Positions 1 to 11,063 of a DNA stretch of 64,000 bases are shown here, one piece after another. Every line of letters begins with the position of its first letter. Position 1 is the stretch's first letter. The DNA is from Ceriagrion tenellum (Eukaryota > Arthropoda > Insecta > Odonata > Coenagrionidae): the NCBI GenBank assembly GCA_963169105.1, contig OY720644.1, forward strand, positions 5,477,001 through 5,541,000. Reading direction: 5' to 3'. The notes beneath the pieces are model-generated. The model was not told the DNA's origin. It ran no database searches and saw only the letters and a program-made list of their open reading frames with translations. A program made the translations under genes and the position numbers.

Positions 1-540
1 CGTGACGACCAGTCTAGCTTTAACCCAGGTACGCGTGACGCCATTACAGTGATGAGGACGCTATACATGGGCCGCCTCACAACTTTGGAATCATATTCCA
101 ATTGATGTGAGGAAATCTCGCTCGTTGGCCATTTTTCAATCTAAATTGTTTGACATTTTTTTGAATGAATGCTTTCCAGAATAGTTTAGCCTGGTCGGTA
201 TTTAATTCGCATTAGCCAATTATTTTATTAGACAAAAATTATTTCTTTTTCCTCATGGTCTGTTTATGTTTTTTATCATGTATCATATATCTATATATTG
301 ATTGTATTTATACCTATCTCTGAGTTCAGATGTATAACATGTACAGTTATTGTTTTTCAATGAGAGTAGTTGTTTTTGTCTTTTTCTTTATACATTGTTT
401 GTCATTAAGCTCTATTTATTTTTTTATTAGAACTAAAATATATGTTAATTTGTTTATTACCTCGCTGCTATTTTGTTTTATTGTAATGTTGCTCTAAGGG
501 ACCTGTCCCAGAGTAAAATAAATGTTTACTCTGTTCTACT
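1..540 (+). mobile_element. non-LTR retrotransposon, RT C-terminus and 3' UTR
   Basis: A frame from 56 to the stop codon at 182-184 ends in a peptide with the spacing of non-LTR RT C-termini: QLWNHIP, then SRSLAIFQSKLFDIFL and a final ECFPE. In many CR1/L2/Jockey-group elements the protein ends with a W-N-x-L/I-P motif followed by an F-K-x-x-L helix, which fits. An in-frame TGA at 53-55 and a related frame at 2-48 suggest a frameshift or nonsense change just upstream. AT-rich sequence to about 540 with a late AATAAA-like run is taken as the 3' UTR. The 5' part lies outside the window. The exact clade is uncertain. Confidence 0.55.
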
Positions 541-1221
541 GTACATAGACCAGTAAACAAGAAGAAAGCTATAAATATTTATTCGCATTATTTATGAAGA
601 TCGAGGCCGAATGGCTTCGTGAAGAAAACATTAACTGTTATATGAAAAGAGAGAAGCAATAGCATGCAAAGATTGTAAGACAAACGAGGCTAGAGACCTG
701 AGATTGACACACAGGAGCTGTGAAGACGTTTTGTGAAGAAGAGATGCATTGGAAGAAGAAAACTTTTTGCACTCTTCAGTAGAATGCATAATAGTGAAGA
801 GTCCTCTATATAAATACAACACTAGTTCCAACCCCGAAGAAGATCAAGCTAAGGAAATCACAAGCAAAATATGCAGGACGATACTCTTACTATCAAAGCT
901 TAGCACAAGCAGTTCTTGTAGCTATGAATAGGAGACTAGATAGCATATCCTACAAATATATATTTGTCATAACCAGTTTCGATTGAGGATGGAAAAGCGT
1001 AAGGCCATAGGAGTGATGGGGACGACCCCTTGAAAGAAACAAAGGTGTTTCTGTTGGCTTTGTATACTTCAAGAAAATAATTTCATTCACTGACTTGGAC
1101 AAGGCACTACGAACTACTAATAAAGTTAGAGGAACGTGGAGGGGAAGCCGTCTGTACGCGCAAAATCTGTACGAGAACCACACAACAAAGTTGAGGGCAA
1201 TCGATGAAGAATCGAAATGGG
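541..1221. other. anonymous intergenic sequence
   Basis: Short frames at 749-931 (+) and 950-1243 (-) show no family signature and no codon-level regularity. No repeat shared with the rest of the window was noticed. Confidence 0.5.
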
Positions 1222-1226
1222 CTATG

Positions 1227-1330
1227 ATATGATCTACATCCACATACTACCCTGCGAGCCGCCGCATGGGCGAGTGGCAGGGGGTGTTAGAACACCAGCC
1301 CCGTAAAGATGCACATACAATAGAGGCAGC
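1227..1330 (-). mobile_element. CR1/L2-group LINE 3'-end fragment
   Basis: This stretch contains the 3'-terminal module that recurs in the window: a TCTACATC-type terminal repeat, then CTGCGAGCCGCCGCATGGGC, then a CAGGGGGTGTTAG block and GTAAAGATG. The same module ends the longer minus-strand LINE copies at 15.6, 51.1 and 62.5 kb. No coding portion is attached, so this is a severely 5'-truncated copy. Confidence 0.75.
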
Positions 1331-1869
1331 TGTGTCCACTATCGCAATTGCCCTTTACATTTTGTCCAAAAGAAACGACAATTAAAGCGTGGAGAGTATA
1401 GAGGTGGAAATAGAATTGGATGGGAGCTGATAAATAAAGCGCAGTCCCGTATGAGCTGTAGACATGGTCACTTCGGATTGAGTATGGGGACAGAACAGAA
1501 GCATTTCTGATGAGTGGTTCGGAGAAGAACAGAGAGGGTAGACGAGGGAGACAAACGAGGAACCATTGTATTTGGTTTAAGAGGAAAGGATGTCGGTGGC
1601 TGATATTCCGAGAAGTTAAGAAAGATCTATGTATGCCACGATTTGTAAAATTGGAAATATAAACCTAAAATTGGGAACTAAGAGAATAAACTTCCCAAAA
1701 ATACACCAATAAACTGGTAAAATATCCAAGAAAGGAATGAATGACGGCAACTTCAACAGACAATTATGGTGGCGATTAAATCAGTCCTAAAACTTAACAG
1801 AAGGAAAGTCCACAAATCGTCGTGTAGTAGTTATAGCAGGCAAAAAGACAGAAAATTTCATTGTTTCGT
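1331..1869. other. anonymous sequence, purine-rich in part
   Basis: No supported coding frame or repeat was seen. About 1490-1570 is GA-rich. Confidence 0.4.
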
Positions 1870-2000
1870 TGAAGTATAGCGAGCGAAATTCCACAGAGAA
1901 AAAGTCATCCGCCTTGACCGAGATTCGAACCCGGATGACTCGATTTCCGGCCGTGCTTTAGCCAGTTAAGCTACCGAGGAGATGTGGGCAGTGGCGCTCA
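1870..2000 (-). mobile_element. tRNA-derived SINE, family A, minus copy
   Basis: On the minus strand this reads as a tRNA-like head. A box A-like block (TAGCTTAACTGGCTAAAGC) precedes a box B-like GGGTTCGAATC, followed by a tail TTTTTCTCTGTGGAATTTCG. The same head and tail occur at 2086-2250 in the opposite direction and at 21846-21950. These are internal RNA polymerase III promoter boxes of a SINE. The anticodon region is not that of a normal tRNA and the copy is not flanked like a tRNA gene. Confidence 0.75.
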
Positions 2001-2085
2001 GCGCACAGTATCGACTGGTTGTTACATTGTATGTCTGGCAGTCGAGAACATCTGGTCCCGTAAAAGTCACAAAAATCCACAGGGG

Positions 2086-2270
2086 AAGAGCTATCGGCCT
2101 CGGTAGCTAAACGGGCTAAAGCACTCGGCCGGAAATCGAGGGATCCGAGTTCGAATTCCCGTCAAGGCGGATGATTTTTTCTCTGTGGAATTTCGCCCAA
2201 TTGTGCATTGCGGGTGACTCCGTAAAAGTGGAACTCCGTGGCTAGTCCCGGATAGCTTAAAATGTGTGAA
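2086..2270 (+). mobile_element. tRNA-derived SINE, family A, plus copy
   Basis: A box GGTAGCTAAACGGGCTAAAG and B box GAGTTCGAATTCCC are in order about 40 bp apart. They are followed by the family tail CTCTGTGGAATTTCGCC and a tRNA-unrelated body with CTAGTCCCGGATAGCTTAAAA. It forms an inverted pair with the copy at 1870-2000, separated by about 85 bp. The motif GAAGTATAGCGAG sits at both outer edges of the pair (about 1871 and 2269). Confidence 0.75.
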
Positions 2271-2890
2271 GTATAGCGAGTTGTAACAGCACTTGATATA
2301 TACCATCCAATAACTATCGACTACGACCACGTTATGCCAACCCATCCATCATGTTGAGTTCAAGAAGCAATGCTAATTTATTCTTCTTTTCGCATACGAT
2401 AACGAGGGAGGTCGGTTTATGCTCCCTAGGTCTTGTCGAAGGCATTAAGACCCATAGTTGCTCATGGAGATCATAAAACTGAGAGTCTTCATGACCTAGA
2501 GATCGTCAGCAGGAATAATGGGATTATCTGCAGCAGCGGTGGCCAATGCGTGGAACGGCTATCCCAAGGAGATCGCGCTCTGCGGTTTGTGGGTAGTGAA
2601 TGAAAAAAGTTAAATTACGTTAAAGGTTTATTTAGTTTTCATTTATTTAAAGTTAGTTATGTTAAAGTTAAATTTATGAAAAAAGGTAAAAAGGATATGC
2701 GCTCGGAATAGTGATTAGGATATAGGTAGATTATATTTTCCAAATGTGAAGGATTCGTTTTCAGGAAAGAGGTGGCTTAGAGGAAAACACATCGGAAGAG
2801 GTAGGGAATCTCTCAAATAAGTATTTCCAAACGTCATTACGTTCCAAATGAAAGAACCAAACGGTACAGCCACAAAATGCACCTTTTAAA
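2271..2890. other. anonymous sequence
   Basis: No coding signature was seen. The frame at 2761-2991 (-) is short and unrecognised. Confidence 0.4.
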
Positions 2891-3045
2891 TTATTGCATG
2901 TAAAAATGATATGGTACAAAGTCACTCGTATGGGTGTAGAATATGATCTACTTCTACATATGAAGGATGAAATTTGGCAAGAAAATATCATTTGACTTAA
3001 CAGGGATTCGAACCCGACTCTCCCAATTAGTTCGCATTCTTAGGC
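2891..3045 (-). mobile_element. tRNA-like SINE, family C, fragment
   Basis: The minus strand carries a box B (GGGTTCGAATCCC) preceded by a short CTAATTGGGAGA block and followed by AAATGATATTTTC. A parallel, diverged arrangement lies at 10795-10900, where the same CTCCCAATTA and GAAAAT..TCATT blocks frame a mutated box B. I infer a third tRNA-derived SINE family. Only two copies are seen, so its borders are not fixed. Confidence 0.5.
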
Positions 3046-3051
3046 TCATTC

Positions 3052-3275
3052 ACGTGCTGCTTTCCTTTGTATTTTATTAATTCTTTTGGTTGAATCTATT
3101 TGACCAGGGTCCCAAATGCTCGCAGCGTATTCTAGGTGTGGCCTAACCAGAGCGAAAAGTAGCGTCTCTCCTTGACTTTTTCATCCGAGGACCTTCCTAT
3201 TTTACGTTTAACAAAACCTAGTTTTTTTAAATGCTGCGCCACATATGTTTTGTATGTGTAATTTATATAATACCA
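3052..3275 (-). mobile_element. CR1/L2-group LINE, internal RT fragment
   Basis: Read on the minus strand, this encodes the same RT C-terminal block as the copies at 15.6 and 30 kb: the ALVRPxLEYAASxWxPG segment with VKxIQRKAAR, preceded by the LNKxGFVK segment. No frame stays open throughout, and the 3'-terminal module is absent. Neighbouring sequence to 3340 is unassigned. Confidence 0.7.
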
Positions 3276-3339
3276 TCTCTTTTATTTCCTTCATAGCTCT
3301 TTAGTTTCGTATCCCATTTTATCAAGTTTATCCATACCT

Positions 3340-4126
3340 TGGTCCTTAGGTCTTCCAAGAGGGAGATCCTCTTTCATAACGCACCTTACCGATTCTTTGA
3401 GTGCCCAGCTGGGATTCCATAGAGAGCCAAAAGCAGCGTTGATACCATCGAGGTAAGTCTATCATAATCACTTCCCCGACCGTTGAACGCAAAGCTTAAA
3501 AATAAAAACAGTGACTCTTAGGGATCGCTTCGCCGCGCATTCCCACACATCAATACATTCTCACAGAGAAGCGAAACGTATAGGAAACAATTTTTTTTCC
3601 AAAAACACATTCGACAGCACATTCACGTGCACCGATCGATCAGAAAAGGGATGGAGCTTTGAATAGAGGGGACGCTTTAGCCTCGCAGCGCCAACAAAAC
3701 AATACAAAGGGTTAACAATCGGATTGAAAACTCAAAAAAAAGAGCAGCGGATGGGAGTGCGGCTGGAAATCGGATCCCTCGCTGAATAAAAAATCGAGGC
3801 GACGAACGATCTATCGATCTCCGAAGGGAGACGTAGTAAAGGGCGGGCTTATCGCCTACAATCATCTGGGAAGCTGAGATTTCCACGGCGACAGGCAACC
3901 ATCGACGGGCTCCTGTTGTTCCCTTGCTGTTTTTTTCCTCGTTTTCGACAGAAAGAGGACTACAACCGTCCGTCTGGTGACTTGCTCCCTTGGCGCAAGT
4001 GTAGAGTCAGAGGAAGCAAAAAAAAAATCAGGTGGCAAAGGCTAATCTAATGATCCAAAAAATGATAAAATCAGATCGCTAATACTTCCTTTCCTGAATA
4101 GGCCACAACTCGTATACATCGCGAGA
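3340..4126. other. anonymous sequence
   Basis: The frame at 3677-3898 (-) is arginine/serine-rich and unrecognised. Nothing else was supported. Confidence 0.4.
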
Positions 4127-4131
4127 ATTAA

Positions 4132-5009
4132 CAGGGTGACTACTGACATCCAATTTTCAAATTCCCTGACCTTTCCCTGACTTTTCCCTGATGAATTCAA
4201 TTTCCCTGACCGGTCGCCAAAATGTAACCTATTATTGGAATATTTTTTTCTGCTAAATTAAATTTTCTTCGGCAGCTTTAAATGTTCTAATCATCGTCTC
4301 GTATTTTCAGAACTGCGAGCATGTATTCACTATAAGCTAGTGTTCTCCAGCTACCTCTTGGACCTGAGTTTCGGAAGCTAAAAAAAAACGCGAGGTAAAA
4401 TTATCCGAACAACATAGCCTCGGATTCCTTGTGGTGAGCGTAATACATTGTGATCATGATTTTTAACACAACTAGGCAAATATCGCAATAAGGATATACA
4501 AAAGGGATACATTGTACGTCTGATTCACAACTAAATAATTAAGATTCACAACTAACAAGATTTACAACTGAATACTCGATATAATTGGAAGTATTCGGGC
4601 GTAGCTTGGTGGAATCTGTTAACATTGTAATGATAACACATGACTTTGTTTTTCACATTTTTTTATTTTCCACGACCCGGGTTTTGACGTTCAACGTCAT
4701 CTTCAGAGACCTGAAGAATGTCGAAACCCGGGTGGTTTCAAATAAATCAATGTGGAAAAACAAAGTCATGTGTTATCATTACAACTGAATACTCCACAAA
4801 TTGATGGTACTTATTCCATGCACGTCAGCGACGGACGTTACTTTTAGTTGGTGATTTAAAGGGCGGGAAAGACAGAACGGTATAAAAATAACGAGGATTC
4901 CTATTCCAGTTTCTCCCTGACTATGACGAGAATTCCCTGACTTTTTCAGAAATTCAAAATTCCCTGGAAATCCTGGTTTTCCCGATTTACTCTGACGGTC
5001 GCCACCCTG
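4132..5009. mobile_element. non-autonomous DNA transposon with CAGGGTG termini
   Basis: The left end CAGGGTGAC at 4132 and the right end GTCGCCACCCTG ending at 5009 are inverted. Both ends are flanked by ATTAA (4127-4131 and 5010-5014), a 5-bp target-site duplication. Both subterminal regions are rich in repeated TTCCCTGACTTTTCCCTGA blocks. No transposase frame is present. CAGGG-type termini are typical of hAT-superfamily elements. The usual duplication there is 8 bp, though subgroups with 5 bp are known, so the superfamily is an inference. A 5'-truncated second copy lies at 12771-13060. The net length without the nested insertion is about 660 bp. Confidence 0.7.
4578..4794. mobile_element. 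foldback element nested in the CAGGGTG transposon
   Basis: About 217 bp interrupt the host element and are flanked by TTACAACTGAATACTC at about 4562-4577 and 4779-4794. The second copy of the host element (12.8 kb) has the uninterrupted sequence. The inner part is an inverted repeat: TGTAATGATAACACATGACT at 4626 pairs with its complement ending near 4784. It surrounds CCCGGGTTTTGACG and its partner near 4722-4735. Related CCCGGGTTTCGACG blocks occur near 56220, and a diverged one near 39145. Confidence 0.65.
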
Positions 5010-5185
5010 ATTAAGTATCCTGTATCGAGATATTTAATTAAATACAAAGTAGAGAAACGCCGAGAATTAAGCACAAAGAGAAGCTGCACCCTTCGCCAAA
5101 AACTCCAAAAAGGAAACAGAAAGCGTTGTGCAGCTGATCGAAGGACTGGAATTGGAGCAGTTAGGAGTTTCACGCAAGACTTAGA

Positions 5186-5476
5186 TTAGTTAAATAATTC
5201 ATAAGGCCTTTCATTGCATGTCACATATACTGCACTTAGAGGGGTATTATCAACAGATGTATTGAAAAAGAGATCGGGTGAATTTACACCCGCACTGAAT
5301 ATCCATTCTGTATAGAGTAAGCCATCTTTTGGCCTGCTCTCCAGGGCAAGAGATTCAATCGCTAAGGTATTCGGTAATAAAAAATCCAATGTGGCGGCTC
5401 GCAGGTTAGTATGTTGATGAGGATAAACTCCCAAGTAATCACAACAGTTCAAATACAAAAGTCTCTTCTCTAGCAC
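5186..5476 (-). pseudogene. 96-aa frame, possibly a LINE endonuclease remnant
   Basis: The open frame contains a segment TNLRAATLDFLL followed about 35 residues later by SAGVNSPDLFF. In LINE EEP endonucleases a TNxRGxxLxxFL segment precedes a serine-x-I/P-D-L motif with similar spacing, so an eroded endonuclease is possible. Catalytic residues cannot be confirmed, and the match is weak. It could equally be a chance frame. Confidence 0.2.
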
Positions 5477-8400
5477 GTAAATTTAGAGAGAGTATGATAT
5501 TTCCCTAGCTACGTAACCTTTAAAGTAACTCATCGGTATTATTACCAGACCCTGGGAACAGCTCGACTACAGGGAAGAAAGCATTAGATGCGGGTTTGCA
5601 ATAATCCGAAAGGAGGAAAGATCATTCGCGGATAATCAGTATAAAAAACGTAAGCGCACACTTCGCATTCCCACATCAGGACAGCCGCTCCTTGGAGGCC
5701 AGACACTACTCCACGAGGCAGCACAGTCGCAGGTTAATTACGGCGTGCCACGGGCGACTCTTGGCTCACGCAGCGTATGCTGGGAAGGAACGCAAAGAGG
5801 CAAGATCTAACTTGTTCCTCCGGGGTCAAGCCATGCTCAAATTTTAAAGGAGTACGCGACCATATAAATTAAATGTCAATAAAATGCAGTCTTAAGTCTC
5901 CTGCATAAGTCCAAGATCAGAATAGCCCAAAGGTGAGAATTGTCTAAGTTGCCGAATATCCCCTCTTTTTAATGATAATCATTTAAATTTTAATTAATAA
6001 ATTTTTACGCCAAGACAATTTACTAGGAGAAAATGCCTCATCCAAAATCAATTCTTTAATCGTCATGGATCATATCCATGTGTGTTTACAAAATCGAGAA
6101 AATCTTCCAAAAAATCACTGATACAGATTACTCAAGTAAATTCCGAGGTTCGACATATTCCTCCCCATAATAGGCCGAAACCTAAAGAATTCTCTTCCTA
6201 ATAGGTTCTCTTTGCCCTCTTTTACCGTTCTATATATGACATTATACAGGCCATCTACCATGATATTTAAACACTTCATGTGTCAGAATGAATGAGCTTG
6301 TTGATTTAATATTTTGCCTTGCTCTTCTTCCAACAATAATTCATCAAATATTATGAAATAATGAGTGAACACTTTCGCATTTACATATATGTGTGCGGTT
6401 AAAACTATTTATGGTTATCAAATTCAAAATATCCAAGGAACTTGAAATGGACATTATCACTTCGAATCCAAGAATGCGAATTCATTTAAAATCGCGAAAA
6501 CGGTAAATCGTATAAGCATGGTAACTTGAGAAAAAATCATGAATGATGGGGGATGCCCAGTTTTCGAAATTATAGAAAAAGATTAGGTCCACACCTCCTT
6601 TTGAAGAACTGTGTTTACGTTTTTAAGTAATATTAAAGGACATTTGCTCCTTGAAAAAATGAAAAGTATCTTAAAATGTATTTGACAATATATCCCTACG
6701 GTGCATATCTCCACACACAACATTCCACAGTTAGTTGATAATATTGGTCTCATGGAGATCACAGCAACAGAGAGTCCTTGTTCCCACCACTTGTTTGACT
6801 GTTTTGAAACCATTTCCGAAATCACGATAAATTTCAGCAAATTACTCAAGTGTATAATATTTACAAAATGGTAGACTCCTAGGAGAAAAATTAGCTTACA
6901 GCAGAGGAATATGCCAATTTACTGGCTGCTATTGCCTACGTCGCACGTCCTTCCGAAGATTTACACAGGAAACTACAAGAAAACCTCCACGAGACCCCAT
7001 AAAGTCAACTATCCATAGAACGTACTCACTATACCTGTGAACAAACTGAAGGCAACGAGAAACCAATCCCAGCTAAGGGATTTCTTAATCACCGATTAGT
7101 CCGGCACTTTATTTTCACTTGCATTTATTGTCTTGAAACAGATATTTAAAGAAATATGGGTGAAATGAGCAGAAGCCAAAAGTAACTGGGAGACATCAAA
7201 ACCTCGCAAATGTATTCAAAGGAAAAGGTACTTAAAAGTATTTTTGGGAGCTATCTTCAAGACTTACTCAAAATAAATTATACCCATCAGGGCTTTAAAA
7301 AATGAATTCCTCTTCGAAACACGAAAAGAGAAAATTTTCCCAACCCATCTCCCCAATCCATGTCGATTTCCACTGAGGAAAAATAATTAGAAATTACTTC
7401 TTCTTCAGCATTTCAATTTGGAATTCATCTCATTCAAAATTCAATGAAAGGAGGAGAAGGAGAGCCCACTCGTGTCTTCAGAAAGAAAAGATCAGCGGAA
7501 GGCTGCAGCACAGCATCTCTCTCTCCTTTGACTCATAAAAGCTCGCCAAGAGGGAAGCGCAGGAAAGGGGGCGCGTCAAAGGGAATGAAAAGAAGCAAAA
7601 CGCTTTTTCGACAAATGAAAGGCGCTTCAAAGAGAAGTGCTGACCGTGGGTCAAAATAAAAATCACCGGTTCTCTCAAGATGCCATCTCTCAAGGGAAAA
7701 TAACTAGACCCGTTAGATATGGTATCCATTCGAATAATTTCCGACGAATCAATCACTGCCCCATTAGATAAATGCCACATTCACATCACCCCACGCTGCT
7801 TGATTCGATTCGATAAGTGCCATTTAATTCACCGCCGCTAGAAGACAACCGGAGGAAGGCCGAGCCTGGATCTATGTTTTAATTAAACCTAAGTGCTAGT
7901 CTACATTTTCGAGTATGATAAATAAAACAAGATGCTTCATCGAATAATTACATCAAAAGCCTCACACAAAGACGGATGCTTTTTTTACAACTTTGGTCTT
8001 ATTATATTCAGCGATGAGAAAGCCATTTATATGAAGACTTGAGGGATTTTCTGATCCAACTGGATTTAAGTTTCTTATATTTACTTTGACCGCTCAATGG
8101 AAGGGTAGAAGTTAACGCATTAAGAATAAAAGCTCTTAAGCGACGCGAAAGGCATATCTCTGTAGATTAAATATAGGTTAGGTGAAGTTCATAAAGATAG
8201 AATATTCAAATTTTGAAGGTAATCTACTCTTTTAATATTGGACAATTATTAATATTTAATCCCCGGATGAATTTCATAAATTTAAATTTAGTAATTAAGA
8301 CTAAGCATAGGTATCAAATTTTCTCAGAAGAAAATAGTATACTTTCTTCCTTGATATTTATTACTTACAAAATTATTAACCTCATTTTTTATGACAATTT

Positions 8401-8570
8401 AGATTATCTTAATGGAAAACGAGATAACTCACCAATGCAAACCGTTGGCCCATCTCACATGATCTCTTTCTTCCACACACGATCCATTTCCATACCAACC
8501 GTGAATTGACTTCTTTTTATATTCCTTCTCAATTCATCCAGCCCTCTCGGATCGATCACCGGACTCAGCA
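5477..8570. other. anonymous sequence, mostly AT-rich
   Basis: Small frames at 6583-6849 (-), 7444-7659 (+), 7478-7780 (-) and 8213-8509 (+) show no recognisable domain. The pair near 7.5 kb lies in a GA-rich block and is low-complexity. No tRNA, SINE or LINE signature was seen. Confidence 0.4.
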
Positions 8571-8577
8571 TTAGTAC

Positions 8578-8920
8578 CACTTCATCATCATCAGTCAGCA
8601 ATCCGAAGATTGGTTTGACGCAGCTCTCCACTCAACTCTCCTATCAGCTAGTCTTTTAACATCTGCATAGTTCTGTTTTATATCACCTGCTCAATGTATC
8701 TCGCCCGAGGCCTTCCTCTGCCGTTCTTCCCTTCCACCAGTCCCCTAAAACGATTATTTTCATCAGACCATCGTGTCTCATAATGTGGCCGATTAAGTTT
8801 TCTCATCTTCTCCCCAACACTTGTCACACATATTTCAGTAGTGCGCCAAAAAATTGTCGACGCCTCAGCAATAGCTGACGATTCAAATATGGTGTTGACG
8901 ATTCGTGATCCACTAACCAA
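8578..8920 (-). mobile_element. RTE-clade LINE tail
   Basis: On the minus strand the frame from about 8800 ends with ENNRFRGLVEGKNGRGRPR, then an aromatic residue and IEQVI. This is the xxLVEGKRxRGRPRxxYxxxI motif found near the C-terminus of RTE-clade polyproteins. The stop is followed by about 100 bp ending in GATGATGATGA-like repeats at 8580-8590, the expected RTE 3' terminus. The copy is short, and upstream sequence is not recognisable RT. Confidence 0.7.
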
Positions 8921-8929
8921 GTTAGCTCC

Positions 8930-10200
8930 TAAAACAACGACAACATTAGCTCCCTCAACATGAATATAATGCCTAACGTGTTTACTTAGATTACTTCATG
9001 GACTCAACAAAGGAAAGTCTAACCGTCCGGCGTGCTTAAACTACGGAAATAATGCCTTCAATGCAGCTTCCCGGCGACCATAACGTATTTTCTCCAGCAA
9101 GAGGCTAAATAAAAACCTGTAAATTCACTAGAACTTCCATTTTTGACATATCCAAGGGTTCTCAACGTTCAGCAATCCAAACTGTGGTCAGGAAAACAAG
9201 CAGATAATTCTTGGCTTGAAGACGGCCGCTGACGGTGCAAATCAGCCGTTGGCTATCGACATGGGCTGCTTTCACGTGGCATAGATCGATACATCCAAGC
9301 GATCATGAGGAATACGAAAACCTCCATGACCATGTAAATGTATAATATATGTTATGACCGGGGAAAAAAATCACAGGCCACGCAATTAAAACTACCGCTA
9401 AAGATTTGAGAACCAAATCACATTAAAAACCTAGCCCTCTGGTGTTCCATGAAACTTTCATAAAAGTGTTGGCGAAAAATCGGAATTTTATGAGTGCAAG
9501 CATGAATGAATGAAATATCTTTATTTATGCACTGCGGTAACTCATTAGAGCAACTAAACTTTGAAAGAACAGCACATTCTACTCTAACAATCAAAATGCA
9601 TACATTAAGTAAACAAGAATTCAATCGTCTAATCACCAAATTTGAACGATATTACATTAACGAAATTAGCCATAATTTCGTGGTAAATTGTTCGATAAAA
9701 GAACAGTTTAATTTTGAATGATGGGAGTAAGGAGGAGGATTTAACATGAAAAGGTAGCGAGTGCCAAAACTTGAGAGCAGAGTGATTAACAAGGAGTAAA
9801 GGTGGAGTGGTTGTTACGAGAGATGTGAAGGAGGTATTTGGATCAGATCGGGTTAATCGTTGGGAAACACTTGTCTTAAGGGGTAAATAAAGACAGTCGG
9901 GATTCTGATTACGAAAGATAAGTGCACAATATGGAAGCGCCTCCTGAAGTAGAAATTATTTTAAATGGGAAATAAGGGTATTTATGAGGCGTTTAAAGGA
10001 TATCGAGTCACACCGAGAAGCTACAAGCACCACTCATGCCTGCTCGCTCCCTCCTTAAAATAAAAGCAGCAAGAATCATCGTCCAAAAAAATTAAGATCT
10101 TCCGTAAAGGTTGCACATATAATAGGAGAGGGCTCAAGGAATTAATCGTCGCGATCCCATAACATTGGAAGACGGAAGAGGTATAGAACATGCCCGACTC
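8930..10200. other. anonymous sequence
   Basis: Frames at 9418-9639 (-) and 9506-9721 (+) overlap antisense to each other, and neither is recognised. Confidence 0.4.
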
Positions 10201-10249
10201 TCCCGAGTCCCAAAAAAAAATTAACGTGAAGAAACAGGCCGTATCTTAA

Positions 10250-10740
10250 TTGACGAGGTGGGAGGAGAGGAGATGTGGCAAGATCAGTGGGGGGGTGGGG
10301 GGGGATTGGATTGGGGGGAGGGGTGGAGGGGGGAAGCTGGTCCAGCGGCCTGGAGGACGTCTTGGGTCCCAGAGTGCACAGTGTTTTGCTCGGTCGGAAT
10401 CAATTTGCGAAACAGCGGGAACGCCGTAAATAAGCAGTTCTGAAGGGGGACCCAAGGTTTTCCCGGGACGGGGGCGAAAGGGGGGGGAAGGGTCGTGATA
10501 AGGGATATACGAAGCAAAAGGCTTCACAGGGTGGGTATGAGAAGAGATAGGGGAATGGGATGGAAGGGTTAGAGGAGGGAAACAGACCTGGGTGGTTAGG
10601 GGGAAACCTTAGCGACATGAGCGCACAGCAAAAAGCGCGCTTCTAGCAGTACTTAGGGAGTTGAAGAGGAAGGTCGTAGGGAGAGTGAAGGAGAGAGAGA
10701 GAGAGGCCATAGAGTAGAGGCTCCATGAGGCTGCGTGGTC
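10250..10740 (+). repeat. G-rich / purine-rich tract
   Basis: This is a strand-asymmetric block with long G runs between 10286 and 10335, further runs near 10478-10490, and a GA microsatellite near 10692-10706. The several open frames in this interval on both strands are proline/glycine low-complexity artefacts. Confidence 0.7.
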
Positions 10741-10794
10741 CAGAGTCCGTGAAATACGGACGTCGAGGAAGATGAGTTATACATCAAAGGGGAT

Positions 10795-10900
10795 GGAATT
10801 TACTTAGGAAAATTTCATTCGACTTGTCCGGGATATGAACCTGTATCTCCCAATTACTGGTCAGGTGAGTGGCCCAGCTGTACACCATTAACTGTGGGGG
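10795..10900 (-). mobile_element. tRNA-like SINE, family C, diverged copy
   Basis: It shares with 2891-3045 the ordered blocks GAAAATTTCATT, a decayed box B (GGGATATGAACC in plus orientation) and CTCCCAATTA. It is followed by a plus-orientation box-B-like GCCGGTTCGAATCTCCG near 10933, which may be a second tRNA-like head in the opposite direction. Confidence 0.4.
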
Positions 10901-11063
10901 TCTTTACAAACTAGATGTAAGATTTTTGGGATGCCGGTTCGAATCTCCGTTAAGGCCAATGACGTAACTGCGAACCATAACGATTATGCGCCCGCAGTGG
11001 AATAGAAATTGCCAGAATGTGAGACACGCCAATTCGAGGTCCCCGAGTTACGTTCAGGAGTAA

